Source of the DNA: Actinomycetota bacterium
GTDB taxonomy: Bacteria > Actinomycetota > Geothermincolia > Geothermincolales > RBG-13-55-18
Length of the DNA: 32,324 bases
Reading direction: 5' to 3'
NCBI GenBank assembly: GCA_013178005.1
Contig: JABLXL010000040.1
Coordinates: 1-32,324, forward strand
Shown: positions 18,276 through 25,493 of the stretch, one piece after another
Position numbering within the stretch: the stretch's first letter is position 1
Layout: each line of letters begins with the position of its first letter
The notes under the pieces: generated by a model
Database searches by the model: none
What the model was told of the DNA's origin: nothing
The model's input: only the letters and a program-made list of their open reading frames with translations
Program-made: the position numbers and the translations under genes

Positions 18276-19148
18276 ATGGCAGTGGTGGTTGGAGTGTCCG
18301 TCAAGAAGGGGGCGAAGCCGTCCTATTTCGACCCCGACCGGCTCTCCCTGCGCGTGGGTGACGAGGTGATTGTGCCCACCGCCAAGGGCGTGGAGTTCGG
18401 AAGGGTGGTATCCCCGCCCATGGAGATACCCGACGAGGCGTTGCGCGGCGAGCTCAGGAAGGTAATCAGGAGGGCCACGGACCGGGACCGCCAGCAGGCG
18501 CAGCGCAACGAGCTCCGGCGCGAGAGAGCGCTGCGAAAATGCCAGGAGCTCATCGCCAAGCACGAGCTGGCCATGAAGCTCATCGACATGGACTATGCTT
18601 TCGACGGGTCGTCCATCACCTTCTACTTCACGGCCGATGGCAGGGTGGATTTCCGCAACCTGGTGCGCGACCTTGCGTCCGCCCTCAAGACGCGCATCGA
18701 GTTGCGCCAGATCGGGGTGCGCGACGAGGCCAGGATGGTAGGAGGCCTGGGCCCTTGCGGGCTGACCCTGTGCTGCGCTTCCTTCCTGGAAGAGTTCCAC
18801 CCCATCTCCATCCGCATGGCCAAAGAACAGCACCTGCCCCTCAACCCTGCCAAGATATCCGGGGTATGCGGGCGGCTGATGTGCTGCTTGCGCTACGAGC
18901 AGGACTCATACCGCCGCTTCCTGCTCTGGGTACCCGATATCGGAGAGAGGGTGGAGACGGAACAGGGCGCGGGCAGGGTCATAGCCCACGACGTCATGCA
19001 CGAAAAGGTGACGGTGGAGCTGGAGAGCGGGGAGAAGATCGTGCTGCCCGCCTCGTGGTTCGGCCCCGAGCCCCGGGAGTTGGAGATGGAACCGGAGGAA
19101 GTCGAGGACGAGGTGGTGGAGGACGCGGACCTGGAGCTCGAGGAATAG
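18276..19148 (+). CDS. ricT: PSP1-domain protein, RicT/YaaT family
   Basis: A 290-residue protein of the PSP1 family. In B. subtilis RicT (YaaT) with RicA and RicF forms an iron-sulfur Y-complex that promotes RNase Y processing and affects sporulation, biofilm and competence. The N-terminal part (VVVGVSVKKGAK...GDEVIVPTAKGVEFGRVV) and the cysteine-rich core (LGPCGLTLCCASF, then GVCGRLMCCLRYE) are clear; these cysteines match the cluster-bearing region. The C-terminus is a very acidic tail. ATG 18276 follows GGAGGAGAGG. Placement directly after holB copies the Gram-positive arrangement. RicA and RicF homologues are not in this window. Confidence 0.92.
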   Translation: MAVVVGVSVKKGAKPSYFDPDRLSLRVGDEVIVPTAKGVEFGRVVSPPMEIPDEALRGELRKVIRRATDRDRQQAQRNELRRERALRKCQELIAKHELAMKLIDMDYAFDGSSITFYFTADGRVDFRNLVRDLASALKTRIELRQIGVRDEARMVGGLGPCGLTLCCASFLEEFHPISIRMAKEQHLPLNPAKISGVCGRLMCCLRYEQDSYRRFLLWVPDIGERVETEQGAGRVIAHDVMHEKVTVELESGEKIVLPASWFGPEPRELEMEPEEVEDEVVEDADLELEE

Positions 19149-19319
19149 GGCCGGCCGCGACTACGTTGCGCTCCCGCCTGAAGCGGTTCTATAAGAGCGA
19201 TGCTTCATCGTCCGCGGGCGCTTCCCGGGTTGACAAAGGTAGGGAGGCCACCCCGTCATCCCGACTTGACGAGCTCGATCAGGATGAGGAAAGGAGCGGC
19301 CCGCTGGGGCGCGCCGTCA

Positions 19320-19349
19320 TCGACAGTTTCCCCGGCCTTGTGCTATATA
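19320..19349 (+). promoter_or_regulatory. Candidate promoter for pyruvate:ferredoxin oxidoreductase operon
   Basis: TCGACA (19320-19325) is 18 bases from TATATA (19344-19349) in an AT-richer patch, giving a start near 19356 and a leader of about 55 bases before the gamma subunit ATG. A perfect TTGACA also lies at 19230-19235 but has no good -10 box downstream. Confidence 0.4.
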
Positions 19350-19410
19350 TTGATACTGTTCATCGAGGCAGGAAAAGGCGCCTCAAGCAAGGTAAGCGGA
19401 CAGGAAGGTC

Positions 19411-20013
19411 ATGGTAGAGATACGCTTTCACAGCCTGGGAGGACAGGGCGCGGTGACCCTCATAAACATGCTTGCCCGGGCGGGGGACCTGGTGGGCAGG
19501 TACGTGCAGGCGTTCCCCTTCTTCGGGGCGGAGCGCAGGGGCGCACCCGTGAAGTGCTTCTTGCGCATGGACGAAAAACCCATCGACCTGCGCAGCCAGA
19601 TCTACCGGCCCGATTTCCTGGTGGTCATGAGCCCGGCGGTGCTCGAGGCCGCCGTGGAGGAGGGCACCAAAGAGAGCACGGTCCTCCTGGTGAACATGAG
19701 GGAGGACGAGGCGAGGAAGAAGCTGGCCGGCCTGCCCTTCGCGTCGTTCGCCGTGGATGGTACCTCCATCGCCATCGACCTGGGCATGGAGGTGGAGGGC
19801 ATGCCGGTCACCAACATCGCCTTCCTGGGAGCGGTGTCCTACGTCACCGAGCTTGTGCCCCTGGAGGCGGTGACGGAGGTGATCAAGGAGAGCAGCCCCC
19901 CGGCGCGGATGGAGGCGAACATGGAGGCGGCCCGGCGAGGGTTCACCTCCGTGGTGGAGATAAACAAGCCCGAGGCGGCGTCAAGAAGGTCCGCCAGGGG
20001 GGCCGCTCGCTGA
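19411..20013 (+). CDS. porG: Pyruvate/2-oxoacid:ferredoxin oxidoreductase, gamma subunit
   Basis: A 200-residue gamma subunit of a four-subunit 2-oxoacid:ferredoxin oxidoreductase, which couples oxidative decarboxylation of a 2-oxoacid to CoA-thioester formation and ferredoxin reduction, or runs in reverse. The signatures HSLGGQGAVTLINMLA near the start and FPFFGAERRGAPV (residues about 35-47) are typical. GGAAGG precedes ATG 19411. It is the first gene of the gamma-delta-alpha-beta operon. The beta subunit wording points to pyruvate rather than 2-oxoglutarate. Confidence 0.92.
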   Translation: MVEIRFHSLGGQGAVTLINMLARAGDLVGRYVQAFPFFGAERRGAPVKCFLRMDEKPIDLRSQIYRPDFLVVMSPAVLEAAVEEGTKESTVLLVNMREDEARKKLAGLPFASFAVDGTSIAIDLGMEVEGMPVTNIAFLGAVSYVTELVPLEAVTEVIKESSPPARMEANMEAARRGFTSVVEINKPEAASRRSARGAAR

Positions 20014-20051
20014 AGGGGCCAGGCGCGACGGTGGGAGGAAGAGGAATTCCG

Positions 20052-20336
20052 ATGCCCAAGAGGAAGAGAAAGGCAGCCGAGGAAATAGGTTTCGTGACCA
20101 CCCTCTCGGTTCCCTCCGAGGGAAGCGTCGGCCTGACCGGGTCCTGGCGCATTTTCGTCCCCGTCCTGGACGCCGAGAGGTGCAATAAATGCCTGCTCTG
20201 CTGGATATATTGCCCGGAGGCATGCATCGGCAAGGATATCCGCATCGACTACGATTACTGCAAGGGCTGCGGCATCTGCGCGGAGGAGTGTCCGCGCGGA
20301 GCCATCACCATGGTCAAAGAGGAAAAGAAGCAATGA
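20052..20336 (+). CDS. porD: Pyruvate:ferredoxin oxidoreductase, delta subunit (2x[4Fe-4S] ferredoxin)
   Basis: A 94-residue electron-transfer subunit. The eight cluster ligands are in two motifs: C-N-K-C-L-L-C-W-I-Y-C-P and C-K-G-C-G-I-C-A-E-E-C-P. The N-terminus is basic, as in other delta subunits. It starts at ATG 20052, preceded by AGAGGA. Its stop overlaps the start of the alpha gene (ATGA at 20333-20336), which suggests coupled translation and fixed subunit ratio. Confidence 0.93.
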   Translation: MPKRKRKAAEEIGFVTTLSVPSEGSVGLTGSWRIFVPVLDAERCNKCLLCWIYCPEACIGKDIRIDYDYCKGCGICAEECPRGAITMVKEEKKQ

Positions 20337-21553
20337 GACTGGTGGAGACGGGCAATCACGTAGCCGCCTGGGGGGCGCGCCTGGCCAGGGTGGAGGTGGT
20401 CTCCGCCTATCCCATAACCCCACAGACCCAGGTCATCGAGGAGATCTCTCGCTTCATCGACGAGGGTGAGATGGATTGCGAGTACATACCCGTGGAGAGC
20501 GAGCACAGCGCCATGGCGGCCATGATCGCCTCCGCAGCCATGGGGGTGCGCTCGTTTTCCGCCACCTCTGCCCACGGCCTAGCCTATATGCACGAGCTTT
20601 TGCATTGGGCGGCGGGGATACGCCTGCCCATGGTGATGGTGAACGTCAACCGCGCCCTGGGTCCAGGCTGGAACATCTGGTGCGACCACCAGGACACCCT
20701 CGCCGCCAGGGACACGGGCTGGATTCAGATCCACTGCGCCTCGCACCAGGAGATCCTGGACTCCATTATCCAGGCCTACCGCATCTCGGAGGACCCGAAG
20801 GTGAACCTTCCGGTGATGGTGTGCTACGACGCCATCTTCCTCTCCCACAATTACATGCAGGTGGAGGTTCCGGATCAGGAGACGGTGGACCGTTTCCTTC
20901 CTCCTTTCCGGTCCCTGTGGAGTCTGGACCTGGAGCACCCCCTCACCCACGGCTCGGTGATCTACCCCGACGATTACGAGGAGGTGCGTTATTCCATGTT
21001 CCAGGGGCTGGAGAACGCGCGCGAGGTCATCAAGACAGCGGCGGAGGAGTACCGCGAGAAGGTGGGGGGATACCACGGCGACCTGGTGGACGCTTACCGC
21101 ATGGAGGACGCGGATCACGCCCTGGTGGCCATGGGCAGCGTGGCCTCCGAGGCCAGGGTGGCGGTGGATATGTTGCGCGAGAGAGGCTACGCCTTCGGGC
21201 TGGTGCGCGTGCGCTCCTACCGTCCCTTCCCCGCGGAGGAGCTGGCGGCGTTCCTCGCCCCCCTGCGCACGGCGATGGTCATAGACCGCAGCATCTCCTT
21301 CGGCATGGAGGGGCCCCTCTTCTCGGAGGTGAAGGCGGCGCTCTACGGCCGCGGCGGGGTCTCGGTCTATGACATCGTGACCGGCCTGGGCGGCAGGGAC
21401 ATCACCTATGAGCTCATCGCGGAGAACGCCGTGGCCGCGGCGGAGGGCGGTTTGGAGCCCAGGACCACCTGGCCCTCGGTGCGCATCAACGAACACCACC
21501 TGCTGAGCAAGCGCGGCGTGGAGGGGCTGCGGGGGAAAGGAGGCGCATCATGA
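20333..21553 (+). CDS. porA: Pyruvate:ferredoxin oxidoreductase, alpha subunit
   Basis: A 406-residue alpha subunit. The signature YPITPQTQVIEEI lies near residue 23, followed by a large core, and VESEHSAMAAMIASAAMGVRSFSATSAHG is the family's conserved second block. I chose ATG 20333, overlapping the delta stop, because conserved sequence starts immediately. The frame is open further upstream to 20189, but that is a shadow of the delta gene. The stop overlaps the start of the beta gene by four bases. Confidence 0.94.
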   Translation: MRLVETGNHVAAWGARLARVEVVSAYPITPQTQVIEEISRFIDEGEMDCEYIPVESEHSAMAAMIASAAMGVRSFSATSAHGLAYMHELLHWAAGIRLPMVMVNVNRALGPGWNIWCDHQDTLAARDTGWIQIHCASHQEILDSIIQAYRISEDPKVNLPVMVCYDAIFLSHNYMQVEVPDQETVDRFLPPFRSLWSLDLEHPLTHGSVIYPDDYEEVRYSMFQGLENAREVIKTAAEEYREKVGGYHGDLVDAYRMEDADHALVAMGSVASEARVAVDMLRERGYAFGLVRVRSYRPFPAEELAAFLAPLRTAMVIDRSISFGMEGPLFSEVKAALYGRGGVSVYDIVTGLGGRDITYELIAENAVAAAEGGLEPRTTWPSVRINEHHLLSKRGVEGLRGKGGAS

Positions 21554-22512
21554 GATTGAAGGACTTCCCGGAGGAGGAACTCTTCCTGCAGGGCAGCGCC
21601 GCCTGCCAGGGCTGTCCCGGAAGCGCAGCCATCCGCGTGGCCTTCAAGGCTCTGGGCCGCAACACCATCCTGTCGGTGATAGCCTCCTGCACCTCGGTCT
21701 TCCAGAGTCCCTTCCCGGTCAGCGCCCTGGATCTGCCGACCCTGAACATGGCCTTCGCCACCGGGGGCGCCACCGCGTCCGGCCTCTCGGCCGCCGCGGA
21801 CCGGCTGGTGGCCAAGGGAGTCCTCAAGGAGAAGCCCACCATCCTGGTATGGGCGGGAGACGGGGGCACCTACGACATAGGCATACAGGCCCTCTCGGGG
21901 GCGGCGGAACGCAACACCGATTTCATCTACGTGTGCTACAACAACGAGGCCTATTCCAACACCGGCACGCAGCGCAGCGGGGCCACTCCCTACGCGGCCT
22001 GGACGACCAACACCACCAGGGGCAAGGGGGAATGGCGCAAGGACGTGGCGCAGATCATGGTGGCGCACGGCATCCCCTACGTGGCAACTGCTTCCCTGGC
22101 TTACCCCACGGACATGTTCCGCAAGTTCGCGCGGGCGAAGGAGATCAAGGGAACGCGCTACATCGAGATCCAGGCCCCCTGCCCGCCCGGCTGGAAGTTC
22201 CCCTCCAGCCACACTATCAAGGTGGCGCGCCTGGCGGTGCAGAGCGGCATGTGGATGCTCTACGAGCACGAGAACGGCAAGACCACCTACACCGCGGGCA
22301 CGCAACGCATCATCCAGGGGCAGTCGAAGTTGGTGCCCGTGGAGGAGTACCTTCGTGCGCAGGGGCGTTTCGGGCACCTGTTCCACCCCGAGCGGGACGA
22401 GAAGCGCATCGGTGAGATCCAGGAGCGCATCAACCACGTCTTCGAGACCCTGCAGTTCACCCACAAGATGAAGGAACACATCATGGACATAGAGCTCGCC
22501 CCGCCCCGCTAG
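21550..22512 (+). CDS. porB: Pyruvate:ferredoxin oxidoreductase, beta subunit
   Basis: A 320-residue thiamine diphosphate-binding subunit. GDGGTYDIG begins the cofactor motif, ending at CYNNEAYSNTG. The stretch NTGTQRSGATPYAAWTT is typical of pyruvate-specific beta subunits, as opposed to 2-oxoglutarate or branched-chain ones. N-terminal cysteines (CQGCPG, then SCTSVF) are candidate ligands for the cluster between beta and delta. It is the last gene of the operon. A GGAGGCGC ribosome site lies just upstream of ATG 21550, inside the alpha gene. Confidence 0.95.
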   Translation: MRLKDFPEEELFLQGSAACQGCPGSAAIRVAFKALGRNTILSVIASCTSVFQSPFPVSALDLPTLNMAFATGGATASGLSAAADRLVAKGVLKEKPTILVWAGDGGTYDIGIQALSGAAERNTDFIYVCYNNEAYSNTGTQRSGATPYAAWTTNTTRGKGEWRKDVAQIMVAHGIPYVATASLAYPTDMFRKFARAKEIKGTRYIEIQAPCPPGWKFPSSHTIKVARLAVQSGMWMLYEHENGKTTYTAGTQRIIQGQSKLVPVEEYLRAQGRFGHLFHPERDEKRIGEIQERINHVFETLQFTHKMKEHIMDIELAPPR

Positions 22513-22937
22513 TCGGCAGGGATGCGAGCTCGCGACCGATAACCCACCACCAAAAGAGGCGCTTATGAGCACGATCCCGCGAGTCCACGCCGGCCGACGA
22601 CATCTCCTATTTCTGACGCATGCGAGATGGAGGAGGCATATCTTCGCGTGGCCTTCGCCGATCCCTCTCGCCGATGGCGCCGCCGAAGAGCGGCGAGGGT
22701 CTTGAGCACGACTGCGGCCACGTGAATGTGGCTGCCGTCGTCTGTAGCCATGGCCATTTGGCGGGGGAACGTCGAGCCCACGCCCATCTCGAGTAGATGA
22801 CGAAAAAGGATGAAGGCTGCATTAAAGGCGGTAGACTTGTCTCCCGGGAAACGGAGACATCCCTGTCCCCCCACAATGCTATTATGAAAGGGGGTATGGC
22901 CGACGCCGATGAGCATCCCGTCCGATGAGGGGGAAAA
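22513..22937. other. Intergenic region before the HEPN/MNT pair
   Basis: About 425 bases. A palindrome, TGTCTCC-CGGGAAAC-GGAGACA (22838-22859), lies about 80 bases upstream of the HEPN start, near an imperfect -10 (TATTAT at 22880-22885). It could be an operator or a hairpin. A minus-strand frame (listed separately) covers most of the stretch but has weak support. Confidence 0.5.
22563..22916 (-). CDS. Doubtful small ORF of unknown function
   Basis: A frame of 117 codons runs from ATG 22916 to TAA 22563 on the minus strand. Codon composition is moderately GC-rich at the third position, and the predicted protein has a middle section (HLLEMGVGSTFPRQMAMATDD) that does not look random, followed by a basic arginine-rich stretch. 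I do not recognise a family, there is no convincing ribosome site, and the frame would be antisense to nothing I can assign. It may be a gene remnant or non-coding. Confidence 0.2.
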   Translation of the reverse strand: MLIGVGHTPFHNSIVGGQGCLRFPGDKSTAFNAAFILFRHLLEMGVGSTFPRQMAMATDDGSHIHVAAVVLKTLAALRRRHRREGSAKATRRYASSISHASEIGDVVGRRGLAGSCS

Positions 22938-23327
22938 GTGAACAGGTACAAAGACTGGTTGGACCAGGCGGAGAGGGACCTGGAGAAGGCAAGGTTGGAC
23001 AAGGAGCATGCCTATCACGAGTGGGTGTGCTTTACCTGTCAGCAGGCGGCCGAAAAAGCGGTAAAAGCATTGTGCATGAAAGTGAACCTGGGGGTTTGGG
23101 GGCACTCGATAACCGCCATACTCAGGTCTTTGTCGGAGGTAATGGATGTCCCCGAAGACATCATCTCCTTTGGACAGGCACTGGACGCTTTTTATATACC
23201 GACCCGCTATCCGAACGGTTTCGATATGGGAAAACCTGCCGATTATTACAACGAGAAGATGTCGGTGGAGGCGTTGTATGCGGCTGATACGATCATCGGG
23301 TTCTGTAAGGATCATATCGTTGGATAG
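22938..23327 (+). CDS. HEPN-domain protein, probable toxin of HEPN/MNT pair
   Basis: A 129-residue all-helical HEPN-domain protein. In HEPN/MNT toxin-antitoxin pairs, the HEPN member (HepT-like) is an RNase-type toxin. The family block WVCFTCQQAAEKAVKALCM is at residues about 29-47. The classic RNase Rx4-6H motif is not obvious: there is YIPTRYPNGFD (residues about 86-96), which is shared by many HEPN members paired with nucleotidyltransferases. The start is GTG 22938, with GAGGGGG 4-5 bases upstream. The stop overlaps the next gene by eight bases. Confidence 0.87.
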   Translation: MNRYKDWLDQAERDLEKARLDKEHAYHEWVCFTCQQAAEKAVKALCMKVNLGVWGHSITAILRSLSEVMDVPEDIISFGQALDAFYIPTRYPNGFDMGKPADYYNEKMSVEALYAADTIIGFCKDHIVG

Positions 23328-23640
23328 GCCGGAGCTGCTTGAAAAACTGCAACAAATCGCGGGGACGATAACCGAGCGGCACAAAGAGGTTTCCGCGATC
23401 CACCTGTTCGGCTCCGTGGCCAGGGGAGACCACACCGGCCTCAGCGACGTCGATATCCTCATCGTTCTCCGCCAAAGCGACCAGTCTCCGGTGGAGCGGA
23501 TAAGATCGTTTTTCCCTTATTTCGACCTCCCGGTAGGAGTGGATCTCGTCGTATATACCGAGGAAGAACTGAAGCGCATGGAGGAGCTGTCCAATCCCTT
23601 TCTCGAGCGTGTTAACCGGGAAGGAATGCGCCTCGCATAG
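23320..23640 (+). CDS. MNT-domain nucleotidyltransferase, probable antitoxin
   Basis: A 106-residue minimal nucleotidyltransferase of the polymerase-beta fold. The motif GSVARGDHTGLSDVDILI contains the GSxARG and SDxD active-site parts. In characterised pairs, the MNT member (MntA) blocks the HEPN toxin by adding AMP to it. The most likely start is TTG 23320, inside the end of the HEPN gene; AAGGA lies about 9 bases upstream. It is followed by a terminator hairpin. Confidence 0.87.
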   Translation: MDRPELLEKLQQIAGTITERHKEVSAIHLFGSVARGDHTGLSDVDILIVLRQSDQSPVERIRSFFPYFDLPVGVDLVVYTEEELKRMEELSNPFLERVNREGMRLA

Positions 23641-23664
23641 CGGGATCAATCGGCGGAAGTGACC

Positions 23665-23683
23665 AAAGGCGGCGCGCCTTTTT
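23665..23683 (+). terminator. Rho-independent terminator after HEPN/MNT
   Basis: A seven-base-pair stem AAAGGCG / CGCCTTT with a GCG loop runs into TTTTT, ending 43 bases after the MNT stop. Confidence 0.75.
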
Positions 23684-23906
23684 CTATCAGGCCAGGTCAC
23701 CACTCGCTGGGTATGGGCATACCGCTTGGCCTGGAGATATACGCGGAGCGGGCCCCCGTTGGGTCAATTAAAAAACCTGCACGAAATACCATGCATTGAC
23801 TCGTTAGAAAATCAATTCGAAACAGGTGCCATGTTGCCCCGCTTCTTCATCAGGATCAATGGAACCGCAACCACCGTTTGGGTCTTCAACCGGCGGCCAC
23901 AAACGC

Positions 23907-23912
23907 TATAAT
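23907..23912 (+). promoter_or_regulatory. -10 element of tRNA-Thr promoter
   Basis: A perfect TATAAT lies 19 bases before the tRNA 5' end. The -35 is weak (TCTTCA at 23883-23888, 18-base spacing). The preceding 200 bases (23684-23880) are AT-richer than average and show no supported gene. Confidence 0.55.
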
Positions 23913-23931
23913 AATTAGGGTCGATAGCGAT

Positions 23932-24007
23932 GCCGACGTAGCTCAGCAGGTAGAGCAGCTCACTCGTAATGAGCAGGTCAGGAGTTCGAGTCTCCTCGTC
24001 GGCTCCA
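23932..24007 (+). tRNA. tRNA-Thr (anticodon CGT)
   Basis: A full 76-base cloverleaf. The acceptor stem GCCGACG / CGTCGGC is perfect, the D-stem is GCTC / GAGC, the anticodon stem GCTCA / TGAGC, and the T-stem AGGAG / CTCCT with loop TTCGAGT. The anticodon CGT (23965-23967) reads ACG threonine codons. CCA is encoded. A T-run follows directly and may end transcription. Confidence 0.97.
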
Positions 24008-24067
24008 TTTTTTTAGTGCTTTTTCCGGGTCAGTCGCGGGAGGAAGGCGTAGCGCGAAGGAGCCAGG

Positions 24068-25237
24068 ATGCGGTACCGCAGGTTCGGTGACGAGGGCTGG
24101 GAGGCCTCCATACTGGGTTTCGGGTGCATGAGGCTGCCCACCAGCGACGGCGTTCCCATCAGCGCCAGCATCGTGGAGGACGAGGCGGTGGAGATGATAC
24201 GCCGCGCGGTGGACTGTGGGGTCAACTACTTCGATACCGCCTATACCTACCACGAGGGAAAAAGCGAAGCGCTTCTGGGAAAAGCACTGCGGGGCGGTTA
24301 CCGCGAAAGGGTGCGCGTGGCCACCAAGTCGCCGGTGTGGCTCATCGAGAGGGCGGACGATTTCGACCGCTTCCTGGAGGAGCAGCTCGAGAGGATGCAA
24401 TCGGGGGCTATCGACTATTACCTCTTTCACGGCCTGAACGCGGGCCGCTGGAGGAGGATCCTGGAGCTCGGCCTGCTGCGCAGGGCGGAGGCGGCGGTGG
24501 ACGACGGCAGGATAAGGCACATCGGTTTCTCTTTCCACGACGTCCACGCCTCCTTCCGGGAGATCATCGACGGATATGACGGGTGGGCCATGTGCCAGAT
24601 CCAGTACAACTACATGGACGTGGAAAACCAGGCGGGGAGGCGGGGGCTGGAGCACGCCGCCTCGAAGGGCGTCCCCGTGGTGGTCATGGAGCCCCTGCTG
24701 GGGGGAAATTTGGCGCGACCCCCGCGGGAGGTAAGGGAGTTGTTCGACGCCCGCGGAGGGGGGCGCACCCCCGCCGAATGGGCTCTGCAGTGGCTGTGGG
24801 ACCAGCCCGAGGTCACGGTGGTGCTGAGCGGGATGAGCGACATGCGGCAACTGGAGGAGAACATCGCGTCGGCGGAGGCCGCGGAGGAGCGACCCCTGGG
24901 AAAGGAGGGTTTGGAGCTCATAGCGGAGGCGCGAGCCAGGTTCGAGGCCAAGGCCGCGGTTTCCTGCACGCGCTGCGGGTATTGCCTTCCCTGCCCGCAG
25001 GGGGTGAACATACCCGAGATGTTCGGCCTTTACGACCACGGCGCCATGTACGATGATCTGCTCACCTCGCGCTTCCGCTACTTCCGCTTCTTCGCCGAGG
25101 CGGAGCGGGCGTCATCCTGCTCCGGATGCGGGGAGTGCGAGGACAGGTGCCCCCAGTCCCTGAAGATCAGTGAGCTCATGCCGCTGGTGCACGCCGTGCT
25201 GGGGGAGGGAAAGCCCTATCCCGCGAAGGGACGCTGA
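24068..25237 (+). CDS. Aldo/keto reductase with C-terminal 4Fe-4S domain
   Basis: A 389-residue oxidoreductase. The N-terminal TIM barrel keeps the catalytic tetrad Asp56, Tyr61, Lys87 and His121 (FDTAYTY, VATKSP, YYLFHG). After about residue 295 come two cysteine motifs, C-T-R-C-G-Y-C-L-P-C-P and C-S-G-C-G-E-C-E-D-R-C-P, typical of the ferredoxin-like tail in this subfamily. The physiological substrate is unknown. AGGAGCCAGG precedes ATG 24068. It follows tRNA-Thr in the same direction and is convergent with the V4R-like gene. Confidence 0.92.
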   Translation: MRYRRFGDEGWEASILGFGCMRLPTSDGVPISASIVEDEAVEMIRRAVDCGVNYFDTAYTYHEGKSEALLGKALRGGYRERVRVATKSPVWLIERADDFDRFLEEQLERMQSGAIDYYLFHGLNAGRWRRILELGLLRRAEAAVDDGRIRHIGFSFHDVHASFREIIDGYDGWAMCQIQYNYMDVENQAGRRGLEHAASKGVPVVVMEPLLGGNLARPPREVRELFDARGGGRTPAEWALQWLWDQPEVTVVLSGMSDMRQLEENIASAEAAEERPLGKEGLELIAEARARFEAKAAVSCTRCGYCLPCPQGVNIPEMFGLYDHGAMYDDLLTSRFRYFRFFAEAERASSCSGCGECEDRCPQSLKISELMPLVHAVLGEGKPYPAKGR

Positions 25238-25244
25238 CCGACCT

Positions 25245-25367
25245 TTCTCCGCCATCCACCCTCAGCGTGAAAGGGTGAAGGCCAGCGTGGAGCGGTCCGA
25301 TAACTCCCAGCTCACCTCCGGCCTGCCGCCTTCCGCCAGCTCGTAGAGGGCGGCGAGATGCCCCGCC
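25245..25367. repeat. 123-bp direct repeat, downstream copy
   Basis: Identical to 25371-25493, with an offset of 126 bases (42 codons). It duplicates the last 35 codons and stop of the neighbouring minus-strand gene plus the sequence just after it. This copy lies beyond the gene's stop and encodes an orphan tail. Confidence 0.93.
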
Positions 25368-25370
25368 CGC

Positions 25371-25493
25371 TTCTCCGCCATCCACCCTCAGCGTGAAAGG
25401 GTGAAGGCCAGCGTGGAGCGGTCCGATAACTCCCAGCTCACCTCCGGCCTGCCGCCTTCCGCCAGCTCGTAGAGGGCGGCGAGATGCCCCGCC
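25371..25493. repeat. 123-bp direct repeat, gene-end copy
   Basis: This is the partner of 25245-25367 and includes the genuine C-terminal coding end and stop (25388-25390) of the minus-strand gene. Confidence 0.93.

Noticed and set aside
19230-19259. Promoter with perfect TTGACA
   Set aside because: No acceptable -10 sequence 16-19 bases downstream; the TCGACA/TATATA pair at 19320-19349 is nearer the gene and better matched.
23726-23911. Small plus-strand frame before tRNA-Thr
   Set aside because: No ribosome site, no recognisable protein character, and it covers the tRNA promoter.
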